A stretch of 64,000 bases of DNA from Methylobacterium sp. WL1 (GCF_008000895.1 NZ_CP042823.1:2942001-3006000); one strand, 5' to 3'; positions 16,033 to 25,456 are shown, counted from the first letter of the stretch. Translations and numbers: made by a program. The notes: a model not told the origin generated them from the letters alone.

Positions 16033-16064
16033 CCGGAACAATTCCGGAACATTGGCCCGGAACA
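16033..16064. promoter_or_regulatory. Three CCGGAACA direct repeats
   Basis: The octamer CCGGAACA begins at 16033, 16044 and 16057, so the repeats are 11 and 13 bp apart, near one helical turn. They lie 35-66 bp upstream of the hypothetical gene starting at 15998, which fits an operator or activator site. No regulator is known. Confidence 0.35.
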
Positions 16065-16117
16065 TCCCGACGGTCAAGGCCATTGTTCCCGCTGCGTTCA
16101 CGCCAGACCCAGTCGCC

Positions 16118-16612
16118 TCAGCGACCCTTGAACAAAGGGTGCTCGATCCGGTCGCCGGCCTGGATCCCGAGCTTGGCGGCCGTCCCGGCATTGAGTTCGA
16201 GTACGGCAGAGACAGGGCTGCCGGACGGGATGATCGCGGTCGATAGCGGCTCGGTGTCGGCGGCGATCCGGCTCACGGTCCCGTCCGGACGAATGAACAG
16301 CATGTCGAGCGGCAGATAGGTGTTCTTCATCCACATGGTCACAGGTTCGGCGCGTTCGAAATCGAACAGCATGCCATGCTCGGGCGCCATGTGCCGGCGG
16401 AACATCAGCCCGCGGGATCGGCCGGCGTCGTCACGCATCACCTCGACGTCGAACCGCTTCGGCCCGGCCTTGGTGGCGATGGTCAGTGGCTCTGTCTTGG
16501 CGGCGTTCTGCGGTGATGCGCTCTGGGCAGTGGCCTGATGGACGGAAAGCGGCGCGACCAGGATGAGGCAGGCGATGGCCGCCGCTTGCGGGACGCGGAA
16601 TAGAACTCTCAA
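16118..16612 (-). CDS. DUF192 family secreted protein
   Basis: 164 residues with a signal peptide (AAAIACLILVAPLSVHQATA). The DUF192 core follows: FDVEVMRDDAGRSRGLMFRR, MLFDFERAEPVTMWMKNTYLP with the family's MWMKNT, LDMLFIRPDGTVSRIA, and the C-terminal VLELNAGTAAKLGIQAGDRI. The family is small and extracytoplasmic with no settled function. In many alphaproteobacteria it lies next to cold-shock genes, and here a double cold-shock gene precedes it on the same strand with a 75-bp gap. Confidence 0.88.
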   Translation of the reverse strand: MRVLFRVPQAAAIACLILVAPLSVHQATAQSASPQNAAKTEPLTIATKAGPKRFDVEVMRDDAGRSRGLMFRRHMAPEHGMLFDFERAEPVTMWMKNTYLPLDMLFIRPDGTVSRIAADTEPLSTAIIPSGSPVSAVLELNAGTAAKLGIQAGDRIEHPLFKGR

Positions 16613-16687
16613 GGACAGCCTCTCGGGAAATGCGGTCGCGGGCGGTGTGCCGACCGCAGATTCAGATAGCGCGCGCGAAATGGGGCG

Positions 16688-17293
16688 TCAGTGAGAGGCC
16701 GGGAGCGCCCCGTCGACGAGACGGATCTCGGCCGCCATGACGCCCTTGGAGCCGTCGCCGTAGCGCACCAAAACGGCGTCGCCCGGCTTGAGCTCGGCGA
16801 TGCCGTAGCGGCGCAGGGTTTCCATGTGGACGAAAATATCCGGCGTGCCGTCGCCGCGGGTCAGGAAGCCGAAGCCGCGCAGCCGGTTGAACCACTTCAC
16901 CACCGCCGTCTCCAGGCCACTCGTTGGCGTGACCGAGACGTGGGTGCGCGGCATCGGCATCTCGGAGGGATGCACGGCCGCGGACTGATCCAAAGTCAGA
17001 ACTTTGAACGCCTGCCAGCCGCGCGGGCGCTCCACCGCCTCGACGACGATGCGCGCGCCTTCGCTGGCCGCCTGGAACCCGTCCCGCCGCAGGCAGGTGA
17101 CGTGCAGCAGGATGTCGGGGGCGCCGTCGTCGGGTACGATGAAGCCGAAGCCCTTGGACACGTCGAACCACTTGATGCGGCCGGAGACCTCTACGAGGTC
17201 GAGTGCCTCGTCCTCACCGGCGGCCGCTTCGGCGACACGGCTGTCCTCGGTCCGATTGGGATTCTGCGGCCCGGATCCGCGTTCATCAGACAT
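16688..17293 (-). CDS. Cold-shock protein with two cold-shock domains
   Basis: 201 residues. An acidic N-terminus (about 35 residues) leads to a first domain with [20 protein letters not shown] and DILLHV, then a linker and a second domain with [20 protein letters not shown] and DIFVHM. Both RNP-1 and RNP-2 motifs are intact. Double-domain cold-shock proteins are typical of alphaproteobacteria and bind single-stranded RNA or DNA. The following DUF192 gene may share the transcript. Confidence 0.92.
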   Translation of the reverse strand: MSDERGSGPQNPNRTEDSRVAEAAAGEDEALDLVEVSGRIKWFDVSKGFGFIVPDDGAPDILLHVTCLRRDGFQAASEGARIVVEAVERPRGWQAFKVLTLDQSAAVHPSEMPMPRTHVSVTPTSGLETAVVKWFNRLRGFGFLTRGDGTPDIFVHMETLRRYGIAELKPGDAVLVRYGDGSKGVMAAEIRLVDGALPASH

Positions 17294-17640
17294 GGCCGAG
17301 CAACCTACACCGAATCACGCCGCGCGCTCTCACAGCAAGATTAACGAAGTCCTGATTCCCGGAAAGCCCATATGACCGGCATAGGGGCCCTCGCGAGTTG
17401 CAATCTTGCCTGGGGGAGGCAGGTCCGCAACAGTCGATCGGTCGCAGGGAGAGCGGAATTGGGCGTCCTGTCGCCACCAAGGCATCTGGATCGCCCGCCA
17501 TATCGCGTCCAATCAGGTTTTTGCGACCTTCGTGCGCCCGTGTTCACGTCTTCGAGAGCAGTTTCGATCGCGGCAAGGGCGCGGCGCGATCACGAGCAGC
17601 GGTGGCGTCCGAGGTCCAGGCGTGGTTTGAGCCCATCGCC
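17294..17640. other. Divergent intergenic region without recognised features
   Basis: About 350 bases between the cold-shock gene (minus) and the DUF1624-type gene (plus). It should hold both promoters and the cold-shock 5' leader. I found no repeat, RNA gene or convincing small coding frame. Confidence 0.5.
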
Positions 17641-18654
17641 ATGTCGATAGCCCCCGCACTTCCCACGCCCCCTGAGACGACCACGCGCGCCGCGCGGTCA
17701 GGCCGCTACCCGATCATCGACGCGGTGCGGGCGGCGGCCCTCGTGGCGATGGCGAGCTACCACACGCTTTGGGACCTCGGCTTCCTGCGGCTGACAGCCG
17801 AGAATTACGCGCTGACGGCGGCGGGCCATCGGGCGGCGGAGACGATCGCCGGGACCTTCCTCACGCTCGTCGGCGTCGGACTGGTCTTGATGAACGGGCG
17901 CGGCATTCGTGCGCGCCAGACCGTGCTGAGGCTTGCGCGGATCGGCGGGGCTGCGCTCCTCGTGACACTCGGGACCTGGATCGCGTTTCCCGACGCGTAC
18001 GTGTTCTTCGGCATCCTGCACTGCATTGCCCTCTCGAGCGTGCTCGGCCTGCCGTTCCTCTTCGCCCCTGTGGCGGTGACGGCGCTCGCCACGATGGCGG
18101 TCTTCGCCGCACCGCTCGTGGTGCACGGGTCTCGGCTCGATGACCCGATCCTGTTCTTCCTCGGCCTTGGTTCCGGGACGCCGCGAACCAACGATTACGT
18201 GCCGTTATTCCCGTGGTTCGGGTTCGTCTTGTCGGGGATCGTCCTCGGGCGGCTCGGCCTGCCGATTCTTGCGCGGTCCCGGCTCGGCAACTGGGCGCCG
18301 CGTTCGGCACCTGGGCGTGCAGCGACGTTCTTGGGGCGCCACAGCCTGATCGTGTATCTCGTGCACCAGCCCGTGCTGCTGGGGCTGCTCACCGGTCTCG
18401 TCACCCTGACGGGACCGAACCCGATGGCTGGTCTCCGCGCGTTTCGGGCCGATTACGTGACGATCTGCACACGCACCGGCGGGGAGCCGCCGCTCTGCCG
18501 CATCGCGGCCCGGTGCACCTCCGATGCGCTGATCAAGGAGGATCTTTTCCGGGAGGATGGTCGCCCCTTCAGCCCGGCAGAGCGGTTGCGGGCACAGGCC
18601 CTATCGCAGGGCTGCTACGGGTCGATCGAGGCGGCCTCTCGAATGCCGAAGTAG
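17641..18654 (+). CDS. DUF1624-type membrane protein (heparan-alpha-glucosaminide N-acetyltransferase-like)
   Basis: 337 residues with about seven membrane segments, starting with YPIIDAVRAAALVAMASYHTLWDL, the typical first segment with His of DUF1624/acyltransferase membrane proteins. FPWFGFVLSGIVLGRLGLP and GRHSLIVYLVHQPVLLGLL are further family-like segments. The family is thought to acetylate sugars across the membrane; the acceptor here is unknown. The C-terminal 70 residues are soluble and contain four Cys (TICTRT, PLCRIAARC, QGCYG). The ATG at 17641 directly precedes the family sequence; the longer open frame upstream does not look coding. Confidence 0.8.
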   Translation: MSIAPALPTPPETTTRAARSGRYPIIDAVRAAALVAMASYHTLWDLGFLRLTAENYALTAAGHRAAETIAGTFLTLVGVGLVLMNGRGIRARQTVLRLARIGGAALLVTLGTWIAFPDAYVFFGILHCIALSSVLGLPFLFAPVAVTALATMAVFAAPLVVHGSRLDDPILFFLGLGSGTPRTNDYVPLFPWFGFVLSGIVLGRLGLPILARSRLGNWAPRSAPGRAATFLGRHSLIVYLVHQPVLLGLLTGLVTLTGPNPMAGLRAFRADYVTICTRTGGEPPLCRIAARCTSDALIKEDLFREDGRPFSPAERLRAQALSQGCYGSIEAASRMPK

Positions 18655-18886
18655 GATACGAACCGCGGCAGCCTTGCAAGACAGCGCAGGGTGCGTCCAA
18701 CCCACTGCCTTGGTCCAGCGAAGAACGTATCGCGGGCTTCGAAGGAGCCGCTCAGGGATCGTCGAACGATCGGGAGAACTCCTGATCACCACCCGCTTTG
18801 CGTCGGCATCCCAGGATCAGGGCGCGGGCAAGATAAGATCTCCAGCCCACGCCATGATCGTCTCGCAGTCAGAATCCCCTAGCAAA

Positions 18887-19453
18887 TCAATCCTTGGCGC
18901 GCTCGACGTAGGCGCCGTCCGCCGTCATCACCACCACGCGGGTACCGGCGGCGATGTGAGGCGGCACGGTGGTGCGGACGCCGTTCGAGAGGGTGGCGGG
19001 CTTGTAGGACGAGGAGGCGGTCTGGCCCTTGAGCACCGGCTCGGTTTCGGTGACCTCCAAGGTCACCCGCTGGGGCAACTCGATGGTCAGCGGCACGTCG
19101 TTATGGCTCGACAGCATCACGGCCATGCCCTCCTGAAGGTAGGGGGCGGCGTCGCCGACCACGTCCGCCGGTACAGCGACCTGCTCGTAGCTCTCGGGGT
19201 TCATGAAGTGGAACCCCTCGGCGTCGCTGTAGAGGAAGGTGTGCTCGCGATCCTCCACGAAGGCCCGCTCGACCTGCTCGGTGGTCCGGTAGCGCTCGGA
19301 CACCTTCACGCCGTCCGTGATGCGGCGCATGTCGAGCTGGGTCACCGGGGTGCCCTTGCCGGGATGGATGTTCTCGACGAACAGGATCACGTAGAGCTTG
19401 CCGTCCTTGTCGACGACGTTGCCCTTGCGGAGCGTTGAGGCGATCACCTTCAC
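18887..19453 (-). CDS. efp: Elongation factor P
   Basis: 188 residues, the usual size, from a GTG at 19453 ([14 protein letters not shown]). The modification loop reads [16 protein letters not shown] with Lys33 in the position that is beta-lysylated in other bacteria. Three beta-barrel domains are present, ending in [20 protein letters not shown] relieves ribosome stalling at polyproline. The modification genes epmA and epmB lie directly across the divergent intergenic region, so K33 is expected to be modified by beta-lysine. Confidence 0.95.
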   Translation of the reverse strand: MKVIASTLRKGNVVDKDGKLYVILFVENIHPGKGTPVTQLDMRRITDGVKVSERYRTTEQVERAFVEDREHTFLYSDAEGFHFMNPESYEQVAVPADVVGDAAPYLQEGMAVMLSSHNDVPLTIELPQRVTLEVTETEPVLKGQTASSSYKPATLSNGVRTTVPPHIAAGTRVVVMTADGAYVERAKD

Positions 19454-19687
19454 GGAATTCGGTCCTGCATTGACAAGGCGGGTCGGCACGCGCCAAGCGC
19501 GTGCACTGGATCTCAGGCCCCGCCACTATCGCATCTGCGGCGTGGTTGCCAGCCGGCGAACCTCACCCGGCGGTCTCGGCGAAAGGCACCGATGCTTCCC
19601 CGCGGTGGATCGGAGGCCAGCCTCGCGCCTGGGTCGCACTCAGGGCGGCTCGCTCGTGCCTGGGGCCGGCCATGCTGGAGACCGATT

Positions 19688-20743
19688 GTGACCGGAGCTG
19701 TCTCGCCCTGGTGGGCGCCCGACCGCCACGCCGACCGCAGGCCTCGCCTGCTGCTGCGCAACCGGATTCTGGCCGCGTTCCGGGCCTGGTTCGCGGAGCG
19801 GGACTTCGTCGAGGCCGAGACCGCCTGCCTGCAGGTCTCACCCGGCAACGAAGCGCATCTCTCGGCCTTCGCCACCGAAGCCATCGGCGGCAGTGGCGCG
19901 CGGACGCCGCTCTACCTGCACACTTCCCCGGAATTCGCCTGCAAGAAGCTGCTGGCTGCGGGCGAGACGCGGCTCCTCAGTGTCGCCCGGGTGTTCCGAA
20001 ACCGTGAGCGCGGCCCTCTGCACCATCCTGAATTCACCATGCTGGAATGGTACCGCGCTGGCGTGCCCTACACGGCGTTGATGGCCGATTGCGCCGAGCT
20101 TCTGGCGCTTGCCGCCGAGACCGCCGGCACACGCCGGTTCGTCTACCGGGGCCGGGAGGCCGACCCGTTCGCCGCGTGCGAGCGGCTGACCCTGGCTGAG
20201 GCGTTCGCGCGCTTTGCCGGCATCGATCTGTTGGCCACACTATCGCCGGATGGCGAGACCGACCGCGACGCCCTTGCCGGCGCCGTGGAGGCTGCGGACC
20301 TGCGCGTCGCCCCGGATGACACGTGGGCGGATCTGTTTTCGCGGGTTCTGGTTGCGCGGATCGAGCCGCATCTTGGTATCGGGCGCCCGACGATCCTGTG
20401 CGAATACCCGATCAGCGAGGCGGCCCTGGCCCGCCCGGTGCCGGACGATCCGCGGGTCTCCGAACGGTTCGAGCTCTATGCCTGCGGTGTCGAACTCGCG
20501 AATGCCTTCGGAGAATTGACCGATCCGGTCGCGTTACGCCGCCGTTTCGACGCGGAGATGGCGGTGAAGCTGCGCGTTTACGACGAAGCGTATCCGATCG
20601 ACTCCGACTTCTTCGAAGCATTGGCCGTAATGCCCGACGCGTCCGGCATCGCCCTCGGCTTCGACCGCTTGGCCATGCTGGCCTGCGGCGCGAATCGCGT
20701 GGACGACGTGATCTGGACGCCGGTCGTGGAGACCCTGCCGTGA
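19688..20743 (+). CDS. epmA: EF-P lysine ligase EpmA (GenX/PoxA)
   Basis: 351 residues from GTG 19688. A class II lysyl-tRNA-synthetase-like catalytic domain without the anticodon-binding domain: LHTSPEFACKKLLAAG (motif 2 region), RVFRNRERGPLHHPEFTMLEWY, and FELYACGVELANAFGEL. The C-terminus has GIALGFDRLAMLACG (motif 3). EpmA attaches (R)-beta-lysine to EF-P. It overlaps epmB as GTGA and faces efp. The start was set where the sequence PWWAPDRHADRRP of the family begins. Confidence 0.93.
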   Translation: MTGAVSPWWAPDRHADRRPRLLLRNRILAAFRAWFAERDFVEAETACLQVSPGNEAHLSAFATEAIGGSGARTPLYLHTSPEFACKKLLAAGETRLLSVARVFRNRERGPLHHPEFTMLEWYRAGVPYTALMADCAELLALAAETAGTRRFVYRGREADPFAACERLTLAEAFARFAGIDLLATLSPDGETDRDALAGAVEAADLRVAPDDTWADLFSRVLVARIEPHLGIGRPTILCEYPISEAALARPVPDDPRVSERFELYACGVELANAFGELTDPVALRRRFDAEMAVKLRVYDEAYPIDSDFFEALAVMPDASGIALGFDRLAMLACGANRVDDVIWTPVVETLP

Positions 20744-21783
20744 ACCGCACGCTGCGCAGCGCCGCCGACCTCGCCGAGGCCGGCCTGCTGTCCGGCCCGG
20801 AGGCGGAGGCGCTGCACGATGTGCTGGCGCGCTACGCCGTCTCGGTCACCCCGGACATGGCCGAACTGATCGACCGGGACGATCCGGCGGATCCGATCGC
20901 CCGTCAGTTCGTGCCGCGGGCCGAGGAGGCCGTCGCCGCCCCGGAAGAGCGCGCCGACCCGATCGGCGACGAAGCGCACGCTCCGGTTGTGGGCATCGTC
21001 CACCGCTATCCGGACCGCGTGCTGCTGAAGCCGCTGCACATCTGCCCGGTCTATTGCCGGTTCTGTTTCCGCCGGGAGATGGTCGGGCCGGACGGCCTCG
21101 GCTCCCTGACCGACGCGGAACTCGATGGCGCCCTCGCCTACATCGCGCAGGATCCGCGGATCTGGGAGGTCGTCGTCACCGGCGGCGACCCGTTCGCGCT
21201 CTCGCCCCGCCGGCTCGGCGCGATCGCCGACCGGCTGTCGGTGATCGCGCATGTCCGGGTGATGCGGATCCACACCCGCGTGCCGGTTGTGAAACCCGAC
21301 CTCGTCGGCGACGATCTGGTGCGGTCGCTCAAGCGGTTCGGGCGCGCGGTGTTCGTGGCGCTCCACGCCAACCACCCGCGCGAGTTCACCCCGGCGGCTC
21401 AAGAAGCCTGCGCCCGGCTGGTCGATGCCGGGATCCCGATGGTCAGCCAGTCGGTGCTGCTGCGCGGGGTCAACGACGATCCCGCCACCCTGGAGGCGCT
21501 GATGCGGACCTTCGTGGAGAACCGGATCAAGCCCTACTACCTGCATCACGGCGACCTGGCTCCGGGCACCGGCCACCTGCGCACCAGCCTCGACGCGGGA
21601 CAGGCGCTGATGCGCGCCCTGCGCGGCCGCCTCTCGGGTCTGGCCCAGCCGACCTACGTGCTCGACATTCCCGGCGGCCACGGCAAGGTGCCGGTCGGCC
21701 CCGGGTACCTGCGCGAGGCAGGCGACGGGACGCGGGTCACCGATCCGAACGGGTGCGAGCACGCCTACCCGCCGAAAGTCTGA
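20740..21783 (+). CDS. epmB: L-lysine 2,3-aminomutase EpmB (YjeK)
   Basis: 347 residues. A radical-SAM protein with the cluster motif CPVYCRFC (residues about 105) followed by FRREMVG, then a barrel with VVTGGDPFALSPRRL and LLRGVNDDPATLEAL. A C-terminal PLP-lysine region includes LDIPGGHGKVPVGPGYL. It converts lysine to beta-lysine, the substrate EpmA ligates to EF-P. The GTG start lies within the epmA stop (GTGA), which indicates coupled synthesis. Confidence 0.93.
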   Translation: MNRTLRSAADLAEAGLLSGPEAEALHDVLARYAVSVTPDMAELIDRDDPADPIARQFVPRAEEAVAAPEERADPIGDEAHAPVVGIVHRYPDRVLLKPLHICPVYCRFCFRREMVGPDGLGSLTDAELDGALAYIAQDPRIWEVVVTGGDPFALSPRRLGAIADRLSVIAHVRVMRIHTRVPVVKPDLVGDDLVRSLKRFGRAVFVALHANHPREFTPAAQEACARLVDAGIPMVSQSVLLRGVNDDPATLEALMRTFVENRIKPYYLHHGDLAPGTGHLRTSLDAGQALMRALRGRLSGLAQPTYVLDIPGGHGKVPVGPGYLREAGDGTRVTDPNGCEHAYPPKV

Positions 21784-21800
21784 GGGAGGTCTTGGTGACG

Positions 21801-22412
21801 ATGCGCAAGCTCTGGGGGCGGCTCACCTCGGTGAACGTGCAGAAGGTCGTTTGGGGACTCGACGAGGCCGGACTCGCCTATGAGCGGATCGATGCCGGCG
21901 GTGCGCATGGCATCGTCGCCGATCGCGCCTACCGCGGCAAGAACCCGAACGGGCTCGTTCCGACCCTCGAGGAGGATGGGTTCGTTCTCTGGGAGTCGAA
22001 CGCCATCCTGCGCTACGTGGCCTCGACCGCTCCGACCCTGGCGCTGCCGGCCGATCCGCGGACCCGCGCCCATGTCGATCAATGGCTGGACTGGCAGGCC
22101 ACCACCTTCACGCCCGCGATGCGCGACGCGTTCTGGCAGCTCTACCGCTCGCAGAATCCCGACCGGACGGTGGTCGCCGCCTCGATGACGCGGACGGAGG
22201 CGCTGGCGGCCATGCTGGACGCGCATCTGACGGACCGAGATTACATGGTGGGCGACGGCTTCGGCATCGCCGACATCGCGCTCGGCTGCGCCGCTCATCG
22301 CTGGCTGAACCTGCCGGCCGAGCGCATCGAACGCCCGGCCCTGCGCCGCTGGTACGAACGGCTCGCCGGCAGGCCCGGTGCGGCTCGGGCGCTCGGCGAG
22401 CCGATCGCCTGA
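21801..22412 (+). CDS. Glutathione S-transferase family protein
   Basis: 203 residues from ATG 21801; a GTG at 21795 would add two residues, and the GGGAGG site at 21784 serves either. The N-terminal thioredoxin-like domain has MRKLWGRLTSVNVQKVVW with Ser as the likely thiol-activating residue. NPNGLVPTLEEDGFVLWESNAI is the glutathione-binding segment. The C-terminal all-helical domain ends in ADIALGCAAHRWLNL. The substrate cannot be told. It follows epmB by 17 bp and may be co-transcribed. Confidence 0.88.
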   Translation: MRKLWGRLTSVNVQKVVWGLDEAGLAYERIDAGGAHGIVADRAYRGKNPNGLVPTLEEDGFVLWESNAILRYVASTAPTLALPADPRTRAHVDQWLDWQATTFTPAMRDAFWQLYRSQNPDRTVVAASMTRTEALAAMLDAHLTDRDYMVGDGFGIADIALGCAAHRWLNLPAERIERPALRRWYERLAGRPGAARALGEPIA

Positions 22413-22601
22413 GCCGCGGGCCGGCGTGACACCGCCGATCCGGTCACGGTGGCAGGAGTGTCTGTCCCACCGGTATTTCTTGGAGACCGGGCCGACGTGT
22501 TGCGCAGCGAGGAATCAAGCGCGGCCTTGTCGGCGCGCCCGCGTGATCCACCTTGACGGCAACGCGCCGATCCGTCCGGCGGCCCCTCACGGAACATCCC
22601 G

Positions 22602-23249
22602 ATGGCGATCGACCCGACCCTGCGCGATGCGCTCTCCGCCGTAACGCCGGCCAGCCTGGCGCGGGCATTGACGCGCGCCGGGATCAAGGCGTTCAGCCCG
22701 CGCGGCCTGACGGCACGGGGCGGCAGTGCCATCGGCCCTGCCTATACCCTCCGGATGATTCCCGCTCGGAACGATGCCGCCGGTGACCTCGCTGCCGCGA
22801 TCGACGCCGTTCCGGAGGGTGCCGTGCTGGTCATCGATGCCGCGGGTTCCGGCCTCGCCCTCCCCTTCGGAGCGATCGTGGCGGCGCGGCTCGCCCAGCG
22901 CGGCGTCGCCGGCTTGATCACCGACGGCGCCCTGCCGGATCCCACCGGTCTGCCGGTCTGGTCCGCGCAAGAGGCCGGCAGCGAGACCCTCGCCCTGGTC
23001 GGCGCGCAGGAACGCGTCTCATGCGGCGGGGCCGCCATCCATCCCGGCGACATCGTGGTCTGCGGGTCCGGCGGGATCGTCGCGCTACCGGCCGACCTCG
23101 CCGAGCGGGTCGCCCTGGAGGCCGTCGAGCAACAGCGCCTGGACCTGTGGATCCAGCGCGAGGCCGAGAGGGGCGAAAACCTCGCCAGCCTGCTTCCGCC
23201 GGACGCCGCGGCCCTGGCCCGGTTCGAGGCCGAGACGAAGCCGGCTTGA
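22602..23249 (+). CDS. RraA-like protein
   Basis: 215 residues with the fold marks of RraA/HMG-aldolase-like proteins: SLARALTRAGIKAFSPRG at the start, GSAIGPAYTLRMIPAR, GAVLVIDAAGSGLALPFGAI, and GVAGLITDGALPDPTGLPVW. In RraA and related aldolases the last motif contains DGxxRD; here the Arg is replaced (DGALPD), so catalysis by the usual mechanism is uncertain. IHPGDIVVCGSGGIVALPADLAERV is the standard C-terminal part. Role unknown. Confidence 0.75.
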   Translation: MAIDPTLRDALSAVTPASLARALTRAGIKAFSPRGLTARGGSAIGPAYTLRMIPARNDAAGDLAAAIDAVPEGAVLVIDAAGSGLALPFGAIVAARLAQRGVAGLITDGALPDPTGLPVWSAQEAGSETLALVGAQERVSCGGAAIHPGDIVVCGSGGIVALPADLAERVALEAVEQQRLDLWIQREAERGENLASLLPPDAAALARFEAETKPA

Positions 23250-23258
23250 GGCCTACCG

Positions 23259-24086
23259 ATGTTCTTCCCGCTTTCGAAGGTCGTCTACTTTCTGATCACC
23301 CCATCGAATTTCTGCCTCTTCGCCGTCCTGATCGGCCTCGGTCTGGTGGCGGTGACGCGCCGGCGACGCTCCGGTCTGGGGCTCGCCGGTCTCGGCCTGC
23401 TGGGCCTGATACTGGGCGGTTTGTCACCGCTGTCGGACATGGCGATGTTGCCGCTGGAGCAGCGCTTCGCGCCGTACCCGGACGACGGGCCCGCGCCGAC
23501 CGGGATCGTCGTGCTCGGCGGTGCCATCGAAGCGGGTCCGTCCGAGGTGCGGGATCAGGTCATCGTCAATGATGCCGGCGAGCGGCAGATCTACTTCGCC
23601 GACCTGGCCCGCCGTTTCCCCGGGGCCCGGCTGGTCTTCTCCGGCGGCAGTGGCTTCATCGGGGGCGGCATTTCGGAGGCCGACATCGTCAGTCGCCAGG
23701 CGGATGTCATCGGGCTGCCGCGGACGCGCATGATCCTCGAGAACCGATCGCGCAACACCTACGAGAACGCGATGTTCTCCGCTGCGCTGGTTCAACCGAA
23801 GCCTGGCGAGCGCTGGTTGCTCGTGACGTCGGCCTGGCACATGCCCCGGGCGATCGGGTGTTTCCGGAATGCGGGTTTCACGGTCGATGCCTTCCCGGTG
23901 GATTACCGGACCCGGGGCTGGGGCGACGTCGCCCATTTCCACGGCTTCGCTTCGGAGGGGCTCCTCCAGCTCGATCTGGCCGTGAAAGAGTGGATCGGCC
24001 TCGCGGTCTATCGCCTCGCCGGCTACACGCCGGATTGGCTGCCCGGGCCGGAGCCGGTCGCCGCACCCGGCAGCGCCAGCCGGTAG
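23259..24086 (+). CDS. ElyC/YdcF-type DUF218 membrane protein
   Basis: 275 residues. Two N-terminal membrane segments (SNFCLFAVLIGLGLVAV and LGLAGLGLLGLILGGL) precede the DUF218 domain: TGIVVLGGAIEAGPSEVRD, RLVFSGGSGF, ILENRSRNTYENAMFSAALV, and LLVTSAWHMPRAIGCFRNAGF. Family proteins act in envelope polysaccharide or lipid-carrier metabolism (ElyC); the specific role is inferred. The 3' end overlaps the DUF3253 gene of the other strand by about 64 bp. Confidence 0.88.
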   Translation: MFFPLSKVVYFLITPSNFCLFAVLIGLGLVAVTRRRRSGLGLAGLGLLGLILGGLSPLSDMAMLPLEQRFAPYPDDGPAPTGIVVLGGAIEAGPSEVRDQVIVNDAGERQIYFADLARRFPGARLVFSGGSGFIGGGISEADIVSRQADVIGLPRTRMILENRSRNTYENAMFSAALVQPKPGERWLLVTSAWHMPRAIGCFRNAGFTVDAFPVDYRTRGWGDVAHFHGFASEGLLQLDLAVKEWIGLAVYRLAGYTPDWLPGPEPVAAPGSASR

Positions 24087-24331
24087 ATCCCCCGGAAGTC
24101 GTCCGGGTCCACCGGCTTACCCTTGCGCAGGATCGCGACCCGGCCCGCATGGGCGAGCCGCACCGCCACCCGGCGCACCGGCTGCATCAGCGGGCCCCAT
24201 CCGTCCGGATGCGGACCGCCCAGGGCCCTGGCCACCTCCGACGGGCAGATCGTCTTGCCGGCCCCACGCTCGGCCACGAGGCCAAGCAGGGTTTCCTCGA
24301 TCGTTGCCTCGTCAGCTTTGGTCGTGGTCAT
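24023..24331 (-). CDS. DUF3253 family protein
   Basis: 102 residues. The middle matches DUF3253: LVAERGAGKTICPSEVARAL, then WGPLMQPVRRVAVRLAHAGRV and ILRKGKPVDPDDFRGIYRL, a winged-helix-like arrangement. Function unknown. The last 20 codons overlap the end of the convergent DUF218 gene. Its ATG lies within the 3' neighbour of the DUF599 gene (overlap 24328-24331, ATGA), so it is translated after DUF599. Confidence 0.82.
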   Translation of the reverse strand: MTTTKADEATIEETLLGLVAERGAGKTICPSEVARALGGPHPDGWGPLMQPVRRVAVRLAHAGRVAILRKGKPVDPDDFRGIYRLALPGAATGSGPGSQSGV

Positions 24332-25089
24332 ATCCGTGCCTCTTCGGCGGGGGCCAGGAGCGGACCCTCGTGCGGCCCTTCACCGGCCTCCAGCAACGCC
24401 TTGCGGATCTCCGAGGCGAACTGTCGACGCCACATGATGATGACCACGGAGGTTGTCGAGGCGAGCAACACATATGGGCTGATGAACCAGCCGAGATAGG
24501 CCAGCGCGAAGAAGAACGCGCGCTGCCCCCGGGCGAAATGGCGCCCCGCGCTGACGTTCATCGCCGCCACCCGGCGGACGGCCCGCAGCATCTCGGTGTC
24601 GCTGGCGCCGGACCCCTTCGACGGCACGGCCCCGAGCAGGATCGCCGCGTAGTTGAACAGCCGGTAGGCCCAGGCGAACTTGAAGAACGCGTAGACGAAC
24701 ACGAATGCGAGGCCGGCGACCTTCAACTCCCAGGTGGTCCGGTTCGCCACCGTGCCGAACGGCAGGGTCGCGAACAGGTTGAGCACGTCGTCGCCGGAGC
24801 GCGACAGGGTCAGCACCGAGCCCAGCGCGATCAGCGAGGTTGAGGCGAAGAAGGCGGTCCCGTTCTGCAGCGAGGCGTTGATCTGCGTGTCGACCACCCG
24901 GTTGTCGCGGCCGATGACCTGCCGGGCCCAGTTGGACCGGTGGACGTTCATGATCTGGCTGAGGGAGACCATCCGACCGCGCAGGCGCCCGACCGACAGG
25001 CCGTACGCCACCCAGGCGAGGATGAAGTACACCAGGGCCCCGATATCGAGGGGCGAGAAGGCGGCGCTGCCGGTGGTCGGGTCGGTCAT
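24328..25089 (-). CDS. DUF599 family membrane protein
   Basis: 253 residues with four or more membrane segments: IGALVYFILAWVAYGLSV near the start, GTAFFASTSLIALGSVLTL, VAGLAFVFVYAFFKFAWAY and a C-terminal FFFALAYLGWFISPYVLL. The conserved MVSLSQIMNVHRSNWARQVI loop fits DUF599 proteins. Function unknown. The start at 25089 gives MTDPTTGSAAFSPLDIGAL. Confidence 0.85.
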   Translation of the reverse strand: MTDPTTGSAAFSPLDIGALVYFILAWVAYGLSVGRLRGRMVSLSQIMNVHRSNWARQVIGRDNRVVDTQINASLQNGTAFFASTSLIALGSVLTLSRSGDDVLNLFATLPFGTVANRTTWELKVAGLAFVFVYAFFKFAWAYRLFNYAAILLGAVPSKGSGASDTEMLRAVRRVAAMNVSAGRHFARGQRAFFFALAYLGWFISPYVLLASTTSVVIIMWRRQFASEIRKALLEAGEGPHEGPLLAPAEEARI

Positions 25090-25171
25090 GATCTCGGAGC
25101 GCCAGGGAAGCGGATTCGGATACGGCCTGACGGCCATACCAGTCCGGCCCGCCGCGCAGAACCCGCCCGGA

Positions 25172-25456
25172 TCAACCCCGCAGGATGTCGAAGCCGTGCG
25201 TCTCGGGCGGATCGCCGCCTTCCTGCACGATGACCTCGCTGACGCGGGCGTGGGGCGGGCCGGAGCGGCATAATGCGATCATCCGGTCCACCGCATCCGG
25301 CGCGCCACAGAACACGGCCTCGACCGAGCCGTCGGCGCGGTTGCGGACGAAGCCGGTCAGATCCAGCGCACGTGCTTCGGCCTGGGTCCAGGCTCGGTAG
25401 GAGACGCCCTGGACGCGTCCCTTGACGATCACTGAGACGGTGCAGGTCACGCTCAT
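25172..25456 (-). CDS. acyP: Acylphosphatase
   Basis: 94 residues. VSVIVKGRVQGVSYRAWTQ contains the phosphate-binding loop with the catalytic Arg, and TGFVRNRADGSVEAVFCG carries the catalytic Asn. The fold is complete for an acylphosphatase, which hydrolyses carboxyl-phosphate bonds. It lies between the DUF599 gene and the formate channel gene on the same strand. Confidence 0.93.
   Translation of the reverse strand: MSVTCTVSVIVKGRVQGVSYRAWTQAEARALDLTGFVRNRADGSVEAVFCGAPDAVDRMIALCRSGPPHARVSEVIVQEGGDPPETHGFDILRG

Noticed and set aside
17330..17512. A 60-residue minus-strand frame upstream of the DUF1624 gene
   Set aside because: Composition is not protein-like and no ribosome site or known pattern is seen.
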